Positions 1-7,992 of a stretch of 64,000 nucleotides of DNA are shown in pieces. The position numbers were made by a program, and so were the translations under genes. A model generated the notes under the pieces. The model did not search any database. It had not been told where the DNA came from and saw only the letters and a program-made list of their open reading frames with translations. Every line of letters begins with the position of its first letter. Position 1 is the stretch's first letter. The stretch spans positions 242,570 to 306,569 of the forward strand of contig NZ_MWQE01000003.1 of NCBI RefSeq assembly GCF_002210285.1. Reading direction: 5' to 3'. The stretch is from Fibrobacter sp. UWR2. Lineage in GTDB: Bacteria; Fibrobacterota; Fibrobacteria; Fibrobacterales; Fibrobacteraceae.

Positions 1-687
1 GAGCATTTTGAGGCGCGGATCCTCGATGGTGCTGAGCGGGTAAATCACTGGAGTCGCGTACATCCACAGTTGCACAATGAAGCTTAGTAAAAATGTGAGG
101 TCGCGGTACTTGGTGGTGAGGCTGCTGAACAGTACGCCAAAGCCGAGTGCGAGCGCGGCGATGAGCGCTATGAGCACGGGTGTGAGCAGCGCGTACAAGT
201 TAGGGTGCACGGGTGCGTCGGTGAAAATCATGTAGTACGCGAACACCAGGAAAAAGAGCCCCATCTGGATGCTGAGTCGCACGAGGTTGCTCGTGACGGT
301 GGCAAGCGGCACCACGAGGCGCGGGAAATACACCTTGCCGAACATGTTCGCGTTCTCGATGAAGGTTTTGCTCGTCTGGTTCAGGCATTCCGAAAAGTAT
401 GTCCAGAGGCAGATGCCGGCGAGGTAGAATAGCGGCTGCGGTAATCCGTCTGTCGAAATTTTCGCGATGCCGCCGAACACGACCATGAACATGACGGTGG
501 TCATGATGGGTTGAATGAAAAACCACAGCGGGCCGAGAATAGTTTGTTTGTACCACGTGACGATATCGCGCTTGACGAACATACGGTACAAATCGCGGTA
601 CTGCCAGATTTCGCCGAAGTCTACCGAGAGTAGGCTCGACTTTGGCTTAATGACTGTTGTCCATTCGTTTGTCTGTGCCGCGGCCAT
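1..687 (-). CDS. ABC-2 type polysaccharide export permease (partial)
   Basis: Membrane permease of an ABC exporter that moves lipid-linked polysaccharide across the inner membrane (Wzm/KpsM/TagG type). It starts at the ATG at 685-687, and 229 codons are visible before the window edge removes the C-terminus. The N-terminus is cytosolic (YRDLYRMFVKRD) and is followed by the family's typical stretch around residues 35-75 (LGPLWFFIQP, then hydrophobic). Further membrane segments lie near residues 110-130 and 165-190, and a late one contains the family-like ATPVIYP. It lies 9 bases downstream of the glycosyltransferase stop, so it is probably in the same transcript. The partner ATPase should follow beyond position 1. 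Confidence 0.88.
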   Translation of the reverse strand, partial: MAAAQTNEWTTVIKPKSSLLSVDFGEIWQYRDLYRMFVKRDIVTWYKQTILGPLWFFIQPIMTTVMFMVVFGGIAKISTDGLPQPLFYLAGICLWTYFSECLNQTSKTFIENANMFGKVYFPRLVVPLATVTSNLVRLSIQMGLFFLVFAYYMIFTDAPVHPNLYALLTPVLIALIAALALGFGVLFSSLTTKYRDLTFLLSFIVQLWMYATPVIYPLSTIEDPRLKML

Positions 688-696
688 TTGCTTGCC

Positions 697-1617
697 CTAG
701 AATGTCCGTTCGCGCACCACGTATTGCGGCGACTGGTTGATGCTGATGTAGATGCGGCCTACGTATTCGCCGATAAGCCCGAGCAGTAGCATAATCATGC
801 CGCCCACAAAGAGGAGCGTGGCGAGCATGCTGGTGTAGCCCACGGGAACTTCGGGGTGCATGAACTTTTGGTAAACGACGAAGATGCCTGCGCCAAAGCC
901 CACAAGGGCGCAGAGGATGCCGATGAAGGTCGCTGCACGGAGCGGCTTGACGGAAAACGCGGTAAAGCCGTTAATCCAGAGCCCGATTAGGCCTGCGATG
1001 GTGTAGCCGGATTCGCCTTCGATGCGGCGTCGGTGCTGGACTTCGACGTTGCCCAAGTTCTTGGTCGCTCGGAAAACAAGGCCGCTGATATAGGCGAAGG
1101 GGTGGGGGTAGCGCACGATCTCTTCGACGATGAACTTGCGCATTATAAAGAAGCTCGTAGTGCGCAGCGTCTTGGGCTGGCCGATGATGTTTTCGGCCAT
1201 TTTCTTGTTGACCCACGTGCCAAAGCGGCGGAAGAGGTGCTGCGCGGAATGTTCGTAGTAGCCGTACACTACGTCATAGCCTTCTTCGAGTTTGTCAACC
1301 AGTTTGAATGTTTCGCTGGCAGGGGTTTGGCCATCGTCGTCGAGGCTTATCACGTAATCGCCGGTAGTTTGTGCGTAGCCGGCCATCAATGCGCAGTGCT
1401 GCCCGAAGTTCTTGGCGAGGCAGATTCCCCTGATATGGCTGTCTTCGGCGGCGAGGCGCTTGATGACTTGCCACACGCCGTCGGGGCTGCAGTCGTTCAC
1501 CAGGATTATTTCGTAATCGGTGCCGGTGCGTGTCGCGACGGTGTCGCGGATTTCTTGCACCACGGTCTCGATGGTGTTTTCGCTTCGGTAGCAGGGAATT
1601 ACAAATGAGAGTTTCAT
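697..1617 (-). CDS. GT2 family glycosyltransferase with C-terminal membrane anchor
   Basis: Transfers a sugar from a nucleotide sugar, probably to polyprenyl phosphate, at the inner face of the membrane. The 306-residue protein opens with the GT-A fold (SFVIPCY), then VNDCSPDG near residue 40, the metal-binding DDD near 95, and a basic RIEGESGY loop. Two hydrophobic helices near residues 232-253 and 267-290 follow, as in the GtrB/ArnC/DPM1-like branch. The ATG at 1615-1617 overlaps the stop of the upstream oxidoreductase as ATGA, which indicates translational coupling. An in-frame ATG four codons earlier is possible. The exact acceptor cannot be read from sequence. Confidence 0.88.
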   Translation of the reverse strand: MKLSFVIPCYRSENTIETVVQEIRDTVATRTGTDYEIILVNDCSPDGVWQVIKRLAAEDSHIRGICLAKNFGQHCALMAGYAQTTGDYVISLDDDGQTPASETFKLVDKLEEGYDVVYGYYEHSAQHLFRRFGTWVNKKMAENIIGQPKTLRTTSFFIMRKFIVEEIVRYPHPFAYISGLVFRATKNLGNVEVQHRRRIEGESGYTIAGLIGLWINGFTAFSVKPLRAATFIGILCALVGFGAGIFVVYQKFMHPEVPVGYTSMLATLLFVGGMIMLLLGLIGEYVGRIYISINQSPQYVVRERTF

Positions 1618-2741
1618 ACGTTCTCCCATTTGTTGCTCTGTGCGGAGCGGGCGGCGGCCTGCATCATGGCAAGGCCTTCGAGCGATGTGCGGATTCCGCA
1701 AACATATTGGCTTGTAAAACGGCCTGTCTCGAAATATTGCCTGAGGCAGTCGGCGATATCTTTGTAGTAGTTGGCGAAGGCTTCGATAAAGCCTGCAGGG
1801 TGGCCCGCCTTGAAGCGGTTGTAGCGCTGCTGGTTTGCAATTTTCACGTCGCCGGTGCGGTCGCGCAGGCTTACGTTGCCCCGCAGGTCGCATGTTTTGA
1901 GCGTTTCGGGCTCCAGCTGGAACCATTCGGCGCTGCCTTCACTGCCGTACACGCGAATGCGCAGGCCATTGCGGTTGCCGAGTGCCGTCTTGCTGAACCA
2001 GACCTGCGCGCGCATGTTGTTGGTGTACTGCGCAAGGGCCCCTACGTTATCTACAATCTGCGGGAAAAGCCCGAAGGTTGCCTGGTCGGCAACGATGCGT
2101 TCCGGGCGCTCGCCTGTCAAAAAGTATATCATGTTGTGCAGGTGGCTGCCGAGGTCCAGCGAAATCTTCGGGATGACGGTATCCTTGAGGCGCCAGGCCT
2201 GCGGCTTGGGCGGCTCGTTGTGCGAACCCAGTCGCATAAAGCCTTCTTGCGGCATTTCGACTTGCACCTGCTGGATTTTGCCGAGTTTGCCGTCGGCGAT
2301 GAACTGCTTGAGTTCGCGCACCATCGGGTAACCGGTGTAGTTGTATGTGGTGCAAAAGAATCCCTTGGTTTCGGCGACAACCTTCGCGATGGCTTCGCCT
2401 TCTTCGAAACTTGTGGCGAGCGACTTTTCGCAAATCACGGGGAAGCCTGCCCGGAGTGCATCGATAACGATATCTTTGTGCAGGTCGGTGGGGGCAAGCA
2501 CTACGACGGCGTCGAGTTTGCCTTTTTCGGCTTCGAGGAGTTCGCGGTAGTTTGCGTAGGTGCGTTCGGCAGGTACGCCCCAGACTTCGGCGGTCTTCTT
2601 GTTCGTTTCGGCGTGGGTGCTGAATGCGCCCGCCACCAATTCAAAATGACCGTCCATCTGGCTTGCCGCCTTGTGGACTTCGCCGATGGCGGAATTGATG
2701 CCGCCGCCGATAAAGGCAATCTGGTAAGGTTCCTTTTTCAT
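1614..2741 (-). CDS. Gfo/Idh/MocA family oxidoreductase
   Basis: NAD(P)-dependent sugar dehydrogenase-like enzyme of 375 residues. The N-terminal Rossmann loop reads AFIGGGINSAIG, and the family EKP-like motif appears as EKSLA near residue 100, with Ser in place of the usual Pro. A C-terminal alpha/beta substrate domain follows. Position between the nucleotide-sugar aminotransferase/ATP-grasp pair and a glycosyltransferase suggests it modifies a nucleotide sugar for surface polysaccharide. The upstream TATATTCA box starts 13 bases before the ATG, so the gene probably begins its own, possibly leaderless, transcript with the downstream GT2 and exporter genes. Confidence 0.85.
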   Translation of the reverse strand: MKKEPYQIAFIGGGINSAIGEVHKAASQMDGHFELVAGAFSTHAETNKKTAEVWGVPAERTYANYRELLEAEKGKLDAVVVLAPTDLHKDIVIDALRAGFPVICEKSLATSFEEGEAIAKVVAETKGFFCTTYNYTGYPMVRELKQFIADGKLGKIQQVQVEMPQEGFMRLGSHNEPPKPQAWRLKDTVIPKISLDLGSHLHNMIYFLTGERPERIVADQATFGLFPQIVDNVGALAQYTNNMRAQVWFSKTALGNRNGLRIRVYGSEGSAEWFQLEPETLKTCDLRGNVSLRDRTGDVKIANQQRYNRFKAGHPAGFIEAFANYYKDIADCLRQYFETGRFTSQYVCGIRTSLEGLAMMQAAARSAQSNKWENV

Positions 2742-2746
2742 ATTTC

Positions 2747-2754
2747 TGAATATA
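2747..2754 (-). promoter_or_regulatory. TATATTCA box 13 bases upstream of the Gfo/Idh ATG
   Basis: Minus-strand box; predicts a leaderless transcript starting at 2741. Confidence 0.5.
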
Positions 2755-2763
2755 GGATATTAG

Positions 2764-2787
2764 ATGGCGGATCAGGTCCGCCATGAC
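2764..2787 (+). repeat. GTCAT-hairpin repeat
   Basis: ATGGCGGA (2764-2771) pairs with TCCGCCAT (2777-2784), followed by GAC. Lies between the ATP-grasp and Gfo/Idh genes. Confidence 0.65.
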
Positions 2788-2798
2788 GTTATTTCTAT

Positions 2799-2844
2799 CG
2801 TCATTCCGTGCTTTTTTGCGTCATTCCGTGCTTGACACGGAATC
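2799..2844 (-). repeat. GTCAT-hairpin repeat, half copy plus full copy
   Basis: GTCATTCCGTGC occurs at about 2799 and again at 2820. The second continues as a full unit with stem ATTCCGTG (2823-2830) and CACGGAAT (2836-2843). Confidence 0.65.
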
Positions 2845-2853
2845 TCCTAGAAG

Positions 2854-4071
2854 TTAATTGACTTTAATCTTCACTAAATCCGTCATTCTGGCGGTCTTGT
2901 CGGCCATTTCTTCGGAGGTATTGAATCGGAAGAATACTATTCCGGCCTTATATGTTAGTTTGTCTGCAATGGTTTCGCCGGGTGTGTACCACAGCAGTTT
3001 GTCGACGATATTCCCCTGGATTTCGGGGTCGAAAACGACTTCGCGGACGGTATCGCCCTTTTTTATTTCGGGGCCTGGCATTAGGCAGTGGCGTAGCCAG
3101 TAGCCCTGCGTGGGCTTATCCTGGATGCCAGAAATATCTTCGCCGGTTTCGGCCATCACAATGAATTTCGGGTAGTCGATTCCGGTGGCGTATTGCACGA
3201 ACTTGATGTACAAATCGCCGGGAGCGCGGCGGCAGATTTCGATGATTACGGGAGTGCCGTCGGCTTTTTCGATGTACTGGATGTGCAAAATGCCGTCGAC
3301 CAAGTGCAAATCGCTGGCAATGCGTTCGCAGTAGTTGCGGAGTTTTGCGAGAGTCTCGTTGCTCGATGTGCTCGGCGAGTTCGCTCCGCTCACCATGTAC
3401 TTGTTCATAAAGTACTGCTCGTTATCGGCGAATGCAAATGCGACTTTGCTCTTCACGAGCATGGCAGAAAAACCGTGGTTTGTGCCGGTGACGAACTCCT
3501 CGACCACGATGTGGTCTTGCCGTGTGCGGCTGCAGGCGTCTTTGTAGGCGGTGCGTGCTTCTTCCGGGTTGTTCGCACGGTGGATTCCTTTGCCGCCGGT
3601 GAGGTCAACGGGCTTGACGATGATGGGGTAGGTGAGGCTTGCGATGGCTTTGTCAAATTCAGTGCTGCTTGCGGCGTCCGTGTTTGCGACATCAACTGTA
3701 ATGGCGCGCGGTGTCGGGATGCCGAGCCTTGTAGCGAGCGCGCGGTACTTGTCCTTGTGGTGAATCTCTAGGCTTGTCGCGTAACTGTCGTGCCCTGGCA
3801 ATCCGAGTTTTTCGCTCACGTAAACGGTCGAAAGCAACGAGAAGTCGTTGCATCCGGAGCAAACCGCCTGAACACCTTCGGTGCGTGCTAATTCAAGCAT
3901 CGCTTCTTTGTCGCTGAAGTCTGCAAAAACCGTCTTGTCGGCATAAGGGTGCCCGAGACCGTCGCGGTTGTTACCCGTAGTAATCACGTACCAGCCGAGT
4001 TCTTTGGCGGCCTTTATCATCGGGATTTCGGCGTGGCCGCCGCCTAAAATGAGAAGCTTCTTGGACGTCAT
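2854..4071 (-). CDS. ATP-grasp carboxylate-amine ligase family protein
   Basis: A 405-residue ATP-grasp enzyme. It has an N-terminal preATP-grasp Rossmann-like fold (LLILGGGHAEIP), the ATP-binding segment YPIIVKPVDLTGGKGIH near residues 148-165, and a metal/ATP site around IEICRRAPGD near residue 290. The family joins a carboxylate to an amine or thiol through an acyl phosphate. It starts 10 bases after the stop of a WecE-like sugar aminotransferase, so a role in amidating or aminoacylating an aminosugar, or making a small-molecule substituent of the polysaccharide, is plausible but inferred. A purine-biosynthesis role is unlikely because key PurK/PurT context is absent. Confidence 0.82.
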   Translation of the reverse strand: MTSKKLLILGGGHAEIPMIKAAKELGWYVITTGNNRDGLGHPYADKTVFADFSDKEAMLELARTEGVQAVCSGCNDFSLLSTVYVSEKLGLPGHDSYATSLEIHHKDKYRALATRLGIPTPRAITVDVANTDAASSTEFDKAIASLTYPIIVKPVDLTGGKGIHRANNPEEARTAYKDACSRTRQDHIVVEEFVTGTNHGFSAMLVKSKVAFAFADNEQYFMNKYMVSGANSPSTSSNETLAKLRNYCERIASDLHLVDGILHIQYIEKADGTPVIIEICRRAPGDLYIKFVQYATGIDYPKFIVMAETGEDISGIQDKPTQGYWLRHCLMPGPEIKKGDTVREVVFDPEIQGNIVDKLLWYTPGETIADKLTYKAGIVFFRFNTSEEMADKTARMTDLVKIKVN

Positions 4072-4081
4072 GCGCAGGCCC

Positions 4082-5218
4082 TTACTTCCCGAAGAATTCC
4101 TTCACTTTGCCGCACACGAATTCCAGGTCGGCGGGCTTGAGGCCATAGAACATGGGCAGGCGCAACAGCCGGTCGCTTTCGCGGGTGGTGCAAATGTCTT
4201 CGCCGTAGAATCGCCCGAACCGCTTGCCGGCAGGGGCGTTGTGGAGCGGCACGTAATGGAAAACAGCGAGAATTCCGTTCTGCACGAGGTGTGCGATGAG
4301 TGCGGTTCGCGTCTTGAGGTCGGCAACTTTCAGGTAGAACATGTGCGCATTGTGTACGCATTCTGCCGGAATGTAGGGGAGTTGCAAATCGCCTGCGTCG
4401 GCGAGCAGCTGCAGCTGTTCGCGGTAGGCGTTCCAGCTGGCCATGCGGTTGTCGTAAATCTTCTGCGCGTTTTCGAGTTCGGCGTACAGGTATGCCGCAT
4501 TCAGTTCGCTCGGCAGGTAACTGGAACCGAGCTCGACCCAGGTATATTTATCTACTTCGCCGCGATGGAACTGCACGCGGTTAGTTCCTTTTTCGCGGAT
4601 GATTTCGGCATGGTCGGCGTATTTCTTGTCCTTGATGAGGATTGCGCCGCCTTCGCCCATGCTGTAGTTCTTGGTTTCGTGATAGCTGTAGCAGCCAAAG
4701 TCGCCGAGGGCACCGAGAGAGCGCCCCTTGTAGGTAGACATCATTCCCTGCGCAGCGTCTTCGATAACATAAAGGTTGTGGCGGCGAGCGATGTCGTTAA
4801 TCGTGTCCATCTCGCAGGCAACGCCGGCGTAATGCACCGGTACGATGACCTTTGTCTTTTCGGTAATGGCACCTTCGATGAGTTTTTCGTCCAGGTTCAT
4901 CGTGTCGGGCCGGATGTCTACGAAAACGCATTTTGCTCCGCGCATCGCGAAGGCGTCGGCGGTACTCACGAACGTGAACGAAGGCATGATGACTTCATCG
5001 CCGGGCTGTATGCCGCAAAGCAGCGCCGACATCTCGAGCGCATGCGTACAACTGGTGGTAAGGAGCGCCCGCGCAACTCCGGTCCTGTTTTCCAGCCAGG
5101 CGTGGCATTTCTGGTTGAACTGCCCATCGCCGCAAATACGTCCGCTTTCGACGGCCTGTTTTACGTAATCAATTTCGGGCCCCACGAAGGGCGGCTGGTT
5201 GAAAGGAATCTTAATCAT
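4082..5218 (-). CDS. rffA: dTDP-4-amino-4,6-dideoxygalactose transaminase (WecE/RffA family)
   Basis: PLP-dependent sugar aminotransferase of the DegT/DnrJ/EryC1/StrS superfamily, 378 residues. It closely follows the E. coli WecE pattern: PPFVGPEIDY at the start, SCTHALEM, PGDEVIMPSFTFVSTA, VPVHYAGVACEMDTI, EDAAQG, HETKNYS carrying the PLP lysine, REKGTNR and VFHYVPLH. WecE makes the aminosugar precursor of Fuc4NAc-type residues. The chosen start is MIKIPFNQPP at 5216-5218; the reading frame stays open upstream but without family similarity. A TATATTTC box starts 16 bases upstream of the ATG. It heads the minus-strand polysaccharide cluster. Confidence 0.9.
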   Translation of the reverse strand: MIKIPFNQPPFVGPEIDYVKQAVESGRICGDGQFNQKCHAWLENRTGVARALLTTSCTHALEMSALLCGIQPGDEVIMPSFTFVSTADAFAMRGAKCVFVDIRPDTMNLDEKLIEGAITEKTKVIVPVHYAGVACEMDTINDIARRHNLYVIEDAAQGMMSTYKGRSLGALGDFGCYSYHETKNYSMGEGGAILIKDKKYADHAEIIREKGTNRVQFHRGEVDKYTWVELGSSYLPSELNAAYLYAELENAQKIYDNRMASWNAYREQLQLLADAGDLQLPYIPAECVHNAHMFYLKVADLKTRTALIAHLVQNGILAVFHYVPLHNAPAGKRFGRFYGEDICTTRESDRLLRLPMFYGLKPADLEFVCGKVKEFFGK

Positions 5219-5300
5219 CGCTGCTTGAAATATACACACTTGAACCCGCGCGGTCAATGAAATCCAAACGCGACTTATCCCAACTTGGAATGAATAGAAA

Positions 5301-5325
5301 CCCCCGCCCTTGGGGCGGGGGTTTT
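5301..5325. terminator. Strong GC hairpin terminator
   Basis: CCCCCGCCC (5301-5309) pairs with GGGCGGGGG (5313-5321), loop TTG, followed by TTTT. Placed downstream of gltA on the minus strand and upstream of the aminotransferase. Confidence 0.8.
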
Positions 5326-5329
5326 AAAC

Positions 5330-5354
5330 GTCATGGCGGGCTTGACCCGCCATC
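5330..5354 (-). repeat. GTCAT-hairpin repeat
   Basis: GTCATGGCGGG, short loop CTTGA, CCCGCCATC: perfect ATGGCGGG/CCCGCCAT stem, directly after the terminator. Confidence 0.65.
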
Positions 5355-5357
5355 TCC

Positions 5358-6857
5358 TTACTTCTTCAGGAATTCATTAATTCCAGCGGCAGCACGGCGA
5401 CCCTCACCCATGGCGAGAATGACCGTAGCAGCGCCGAGCACGATGTCACCACCGGCATAAACCTTCTCCATAAAGGTCTTGTTGGCGGTTGCATCTTCGA
5501 GAAGGATGTGACCCTTCTTGTCGACGGAGAGTTCCGGCGTGGTGTTGCTGATAAGCGGGTTGGAACCGTTACCGATAGCAACGAGCACGGTGTCGCATTC
5601 GATTTCAAAGCTTGCACCTTCGACCTTGACCGGACGCGGACGGCCCTTTTCGTCAGGTTCGCCGAGTTCGTACTTGTCGACGAGCATGCCACGAACGTGG
5701 CCGGCTTCGTCGCCAAGAATCTTGGCCGGGTTCTGCAAGACGCAGAATTCGACACCCTCTTCCTGGGCATGGAGAACTTCTTCCTTACGGGCCGGAAGTT
5801 CGTTCATGCTGCGGCGGTAAACGATGCGGACCTTTTCGGCACCGAGACGGAGAGCCATACGGGCAGCGTCCATAGCGACGTTACCACCACCGAGAACCAC
5901 CACATTCTTGCCGGGCCACATCGGAGTATCGGCATGTTCCTTGTCGTAGGCGCGCATGAGGTTGGCGCGGGTCAGGTATTCGTTAGCGGCGAACACACCG
6001 ACGAGGTTTTCACCTTCGATGTTCATGAAGAGCGGGAGGCCTGCACCGGTACCGACGAACACGGCATCGAAACCATCCTTTTCAATCAAGTCCTTGAGCT
6101 TGCGGGTACGACCGATGACAAAATTTGTCTCAAACTTCACGCCCATGGCTGCGAGAGATTCGATTTCGTTGTCAACGATCTTCTTGGGCAGACGGAATTC
6201 AGGAATGCCGTAGCGGACCACGCCACCGAGCTTGTGGAAAGCTTCGAAGATGGTCACGTCGTGGCCTTCGCGGCGAACGTCGGCAGCGACGACCAAGCCA
6301 GCAGGACCGGAACCGATAACGGCAACCTTCTTGCCGGTAGCGGGCTTCACGGCCGGCACAGAGGCGCCACCGTTGTTGCGTTCGTAGTCGGCAGCAAAGC
6401 GTTCCAGGCGGCCGATAGCCACAGCCTGGTTCACGTCCTTGTGCATCTTGCCCATGGTGCAGTTCATCTGGCACTGGCGTTCCTGCGGGCAAACACGGCC
6501 GCAGATTGCCGGGAGCAAGCTGGTTTCCTTAATCTTTGCGATAGCGGCCTTGAAGTCACCTTCGGCAATCTTTGCGATGAAGGCCGGAATGTCGATGTGC
6601 ACCGGGCAGCTTTCGACGCAAGGCTGGTTCTTACAAGCGAGGCAGCGGTTAGCTTCCACGATAGCCTGAGCTTCGGTGTAACCCTGAGCCACTTCTTCCA
6701 TCACGCGGGCACGGTAGCTGGGTTCAAGCTGCGGCATCGGCTGGGCCGGAATGGCAGTCTTGTCCTTCGGCTTGAGCGGCTTCGGGAGGGCGTTAATCTT
6801 TTCAAGTTCCACCTTGGCGGCGGCGTCCAACTGTTCACGAGTCAAATGTTCAGACAT
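5358..6857 (-). CDS. gltA: NADPH-dependent glutamate synthase small-chain type flavoprotein (GltA/NfnB/SudA-like)
   Basis: A 499-residue oxidoreductase. An N-terminal four-helix iron-sulfur domain has CLACKNQPCVESCPVH near residue 73 and CGRVCPQERQCQMNC near 113. An FAD-binding fold (IGSGPAGLVVAAD near 180) and an NADPH-binding fold (VVLGGGNVAMDAARMA near 315) follow. The family acts either as glutamate synthase beta-type subunit or, with the ferredoxin-NADP reductase-like partner encoded directly upstream, as NfnAB (electron-bifurcating ferredoxin:NAD/NADP transhydrogenase) or SudAB. No large GOGAT subunit gene is adjacent, and the pairing favours Nfn/Sud. The start codon shares one base with the upstream stop (TAATG). 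Confidence 0.85.
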   Translation of the reverse strand: MSEHLTREQLDAAAKVELEKINALPKPLKPKDKTAIPAQPMPQLEPSYRARVMEEVAQGYTEAQAIVEANRCLACKNQPCVESCPVHIDIPAFIAKIAEGDFKAAIAKIKETSLLPAICGRVCPQERQCQMNCTMGKMHKDVNQAVAIGRLERFAADYERNNGGASVPAVKPATGKKVAVIGSGPAGLVVAADVRREGHDVTIFEAFHKLGGVVRYGIPEFRLPKKIVDNEIESLAAMGVKFETNFVIGRTRKLKDLIEKDGFDAVFVGTGAGLPLFMNIEGENLVGVFAANEYLTRANLMRAYDKEHADTPMWPGKNVVVLGGGNVAMDAARMALRLGAEKVRIVYRRSMNELPARKEEVLHAQEEGVEFCVLQNPAKILGDEAGHVRGMLVDKYELGEPDEKGRPRPVKVEGASFEIECDTVLVAIGNGSNPLISNTTPELSVDKKGHILLEDATANKTFMEKVYAGGDIVLGAATVILAMGEGRRAAAGINEFLKK

Positions 6858-7744
6858 TACTTGCTCTCCTTGGCCTTTGCGTCAGCCATCTTATCAATGT
6901 TGCACTTGTGGCCGTCATTGGCACCGAAGCGGTGCAAGGCTTCCTGTTCCTGGGGCTTGAAGGCGCCCATACGCTGGAGCATGTTGTTCCAGTCGACCTC
7001 GTGGCCGTCGAATTCCGGGCCATCGACGCAGACGAACTTCGTCTTGCCGCCGATAGTCACGCGGCAGCCACCGCACATGCCGGTCCCGTCCACCATGATG
7101 CTGTTGAGGCTCACGACGGTCTTCACGCCGTAGGGCTTGGTGGTGAGGGCGCAGAACTTCATCATAACCGGAGGACCGATGGCGAGCACCATGTCGGGCT
7201 TGCCCTTCGTGTCTTCGCAGAGTTCCTTCAGCGGTTCGGTCACGAGACCCTTGCGGCCGTAGGAGCCGTCATCGGTCATGAAAATGATTTCGTCGGCGAG
7301 GGCGGTCATTTCTTCCTTCATGAGGAAGAGGCTCTCGTTACGGGCACCCATGATGATAGTGACCTTGTTGCCGGCCTTCTTCATGGCCTGGACAATCGGG
7401 TGCATCGGGGCAATGCCCACGCCACCGCACACGCAAACCACGTGGCCAAAATTCTCGATGTGGGTCGGGGAACCCAGCGGGCCCACGAGCACCGGGATAT
7501 CGTCACCGACTTCGAACTTGGAAAGTTCGGTGGTGGTCTTACCGACGGTCTGGAAAATCAGGGTGATGGAGCCTTCAGTCGTGTCGGCATCAGCGATGGT
7601 GAGGGGCACGCGTTCGCCGTTGTCCTTGTTCGTCTGGAGGATGATGAACTGGCCGGCCTTACGCTCTTGAGCGATCAGCGGGGCCTCGACGCGGAATTGG
7701 AATACCGCAGGAGATAACTGTTTTTTAAAGAGAATTTTTGCCAT
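6857..7744 (-). CDS. Ferredoxin-NADP reductase-like flavoprotein subunit (NfnA/SudB-like)
   Basis: A 295-residue protein with an N-terminal FAD-binding barrel (GERVPLTIAD near residue 50), an NAD-binding domain opening with CGGVGIAPMHP near 105, and a C-terminal [2Fe-2S] site (GMCGGCRV ... KFVCVDGPEFDGH near 215-240). These are the hallmarks of the small Nfn/Sud subunit. The start MAKILF at 7742-7744 is preferred over an upstream in-frame codon because the family begins there. A TATTTTTC box starts 16 bases upstream, suggesting a very short leader. It is translationally coupled to the GltA-like subunit. Confidence 0.87.
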   Translation of the reverse strand: MAKILFKKQLSPAVFQFRVEAPLIAQERKAGQFIILQTNKDNGERVPLTIADADTTEGSITLIFQTVGKTTTELSKFEVGDDIPVLVGPLGSPTHIENFGHVVCVCGGVGIAPMHPIVQAMKKAGNKVTIIMGARNESLFLMKEEMTALADEIIFMTDDGSYGRKGLVTEPLKELCEDTKGKPDMVLAIGPPVMMKFCALTTKPYGVKTVVSLNSIMVDGTGMCGGCRVTIGGKTKFVCVDGPEFDGHEVDWNNMLQRMGAFKPQEQEALHRFGANDGHKCNIDKMADAKAKESK

Positions 7745-7846
7745 AGTGGGTCGAAAAATAGAAAAAATCAATCCATTTCATGACTTTTGAGCCTAAATGG
7801 GTGATTGATTTTTTTGAAAAAGAGGTTTTTAGTATGAAAATGCTGC

Positions 7847-7893
7847 GGGAGGGGCCCCAGCTCAGAGTTGCGAAGGCCGCACGGGCCCCTCCC
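7847..7893. repeat. Perfect 11-bp GC-rich inverted repeat
   Basis: Arms GGGAGGGGCCC (7847-7857) and GGGCCCCTCCC (7883-7893) are perfect complements around a 25-base loop. On the minus strand the loop itself can form a TGCG/CGCA stem. It lies in the 248-bp gap between the flavoprotein start (7744) and the hydrolase stop (7993), where no gene is seen. It has no clear U-run, so it is either an unusual end-of-transcript structure for the hydrolase gene or part of a dispersed repeat. Confidence 0.6.
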
Positions 7894-7992
7894 TGCACCC
7901 TCCCCATCCTTGGCCGACGCATCTTAGGTATCAGGTGTTTATCGCTGTTTTAAATATGCTTATCGCATTAAGGGAGATGTATTTGCAGGTTG

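Noticed and set aside
7725..7922. Short minus-strand frame in the gap before the flavoprotein pair
   Set aside because: No ribosome site, covers a GC-rich inverted repeat and runs into the start of the real gene.
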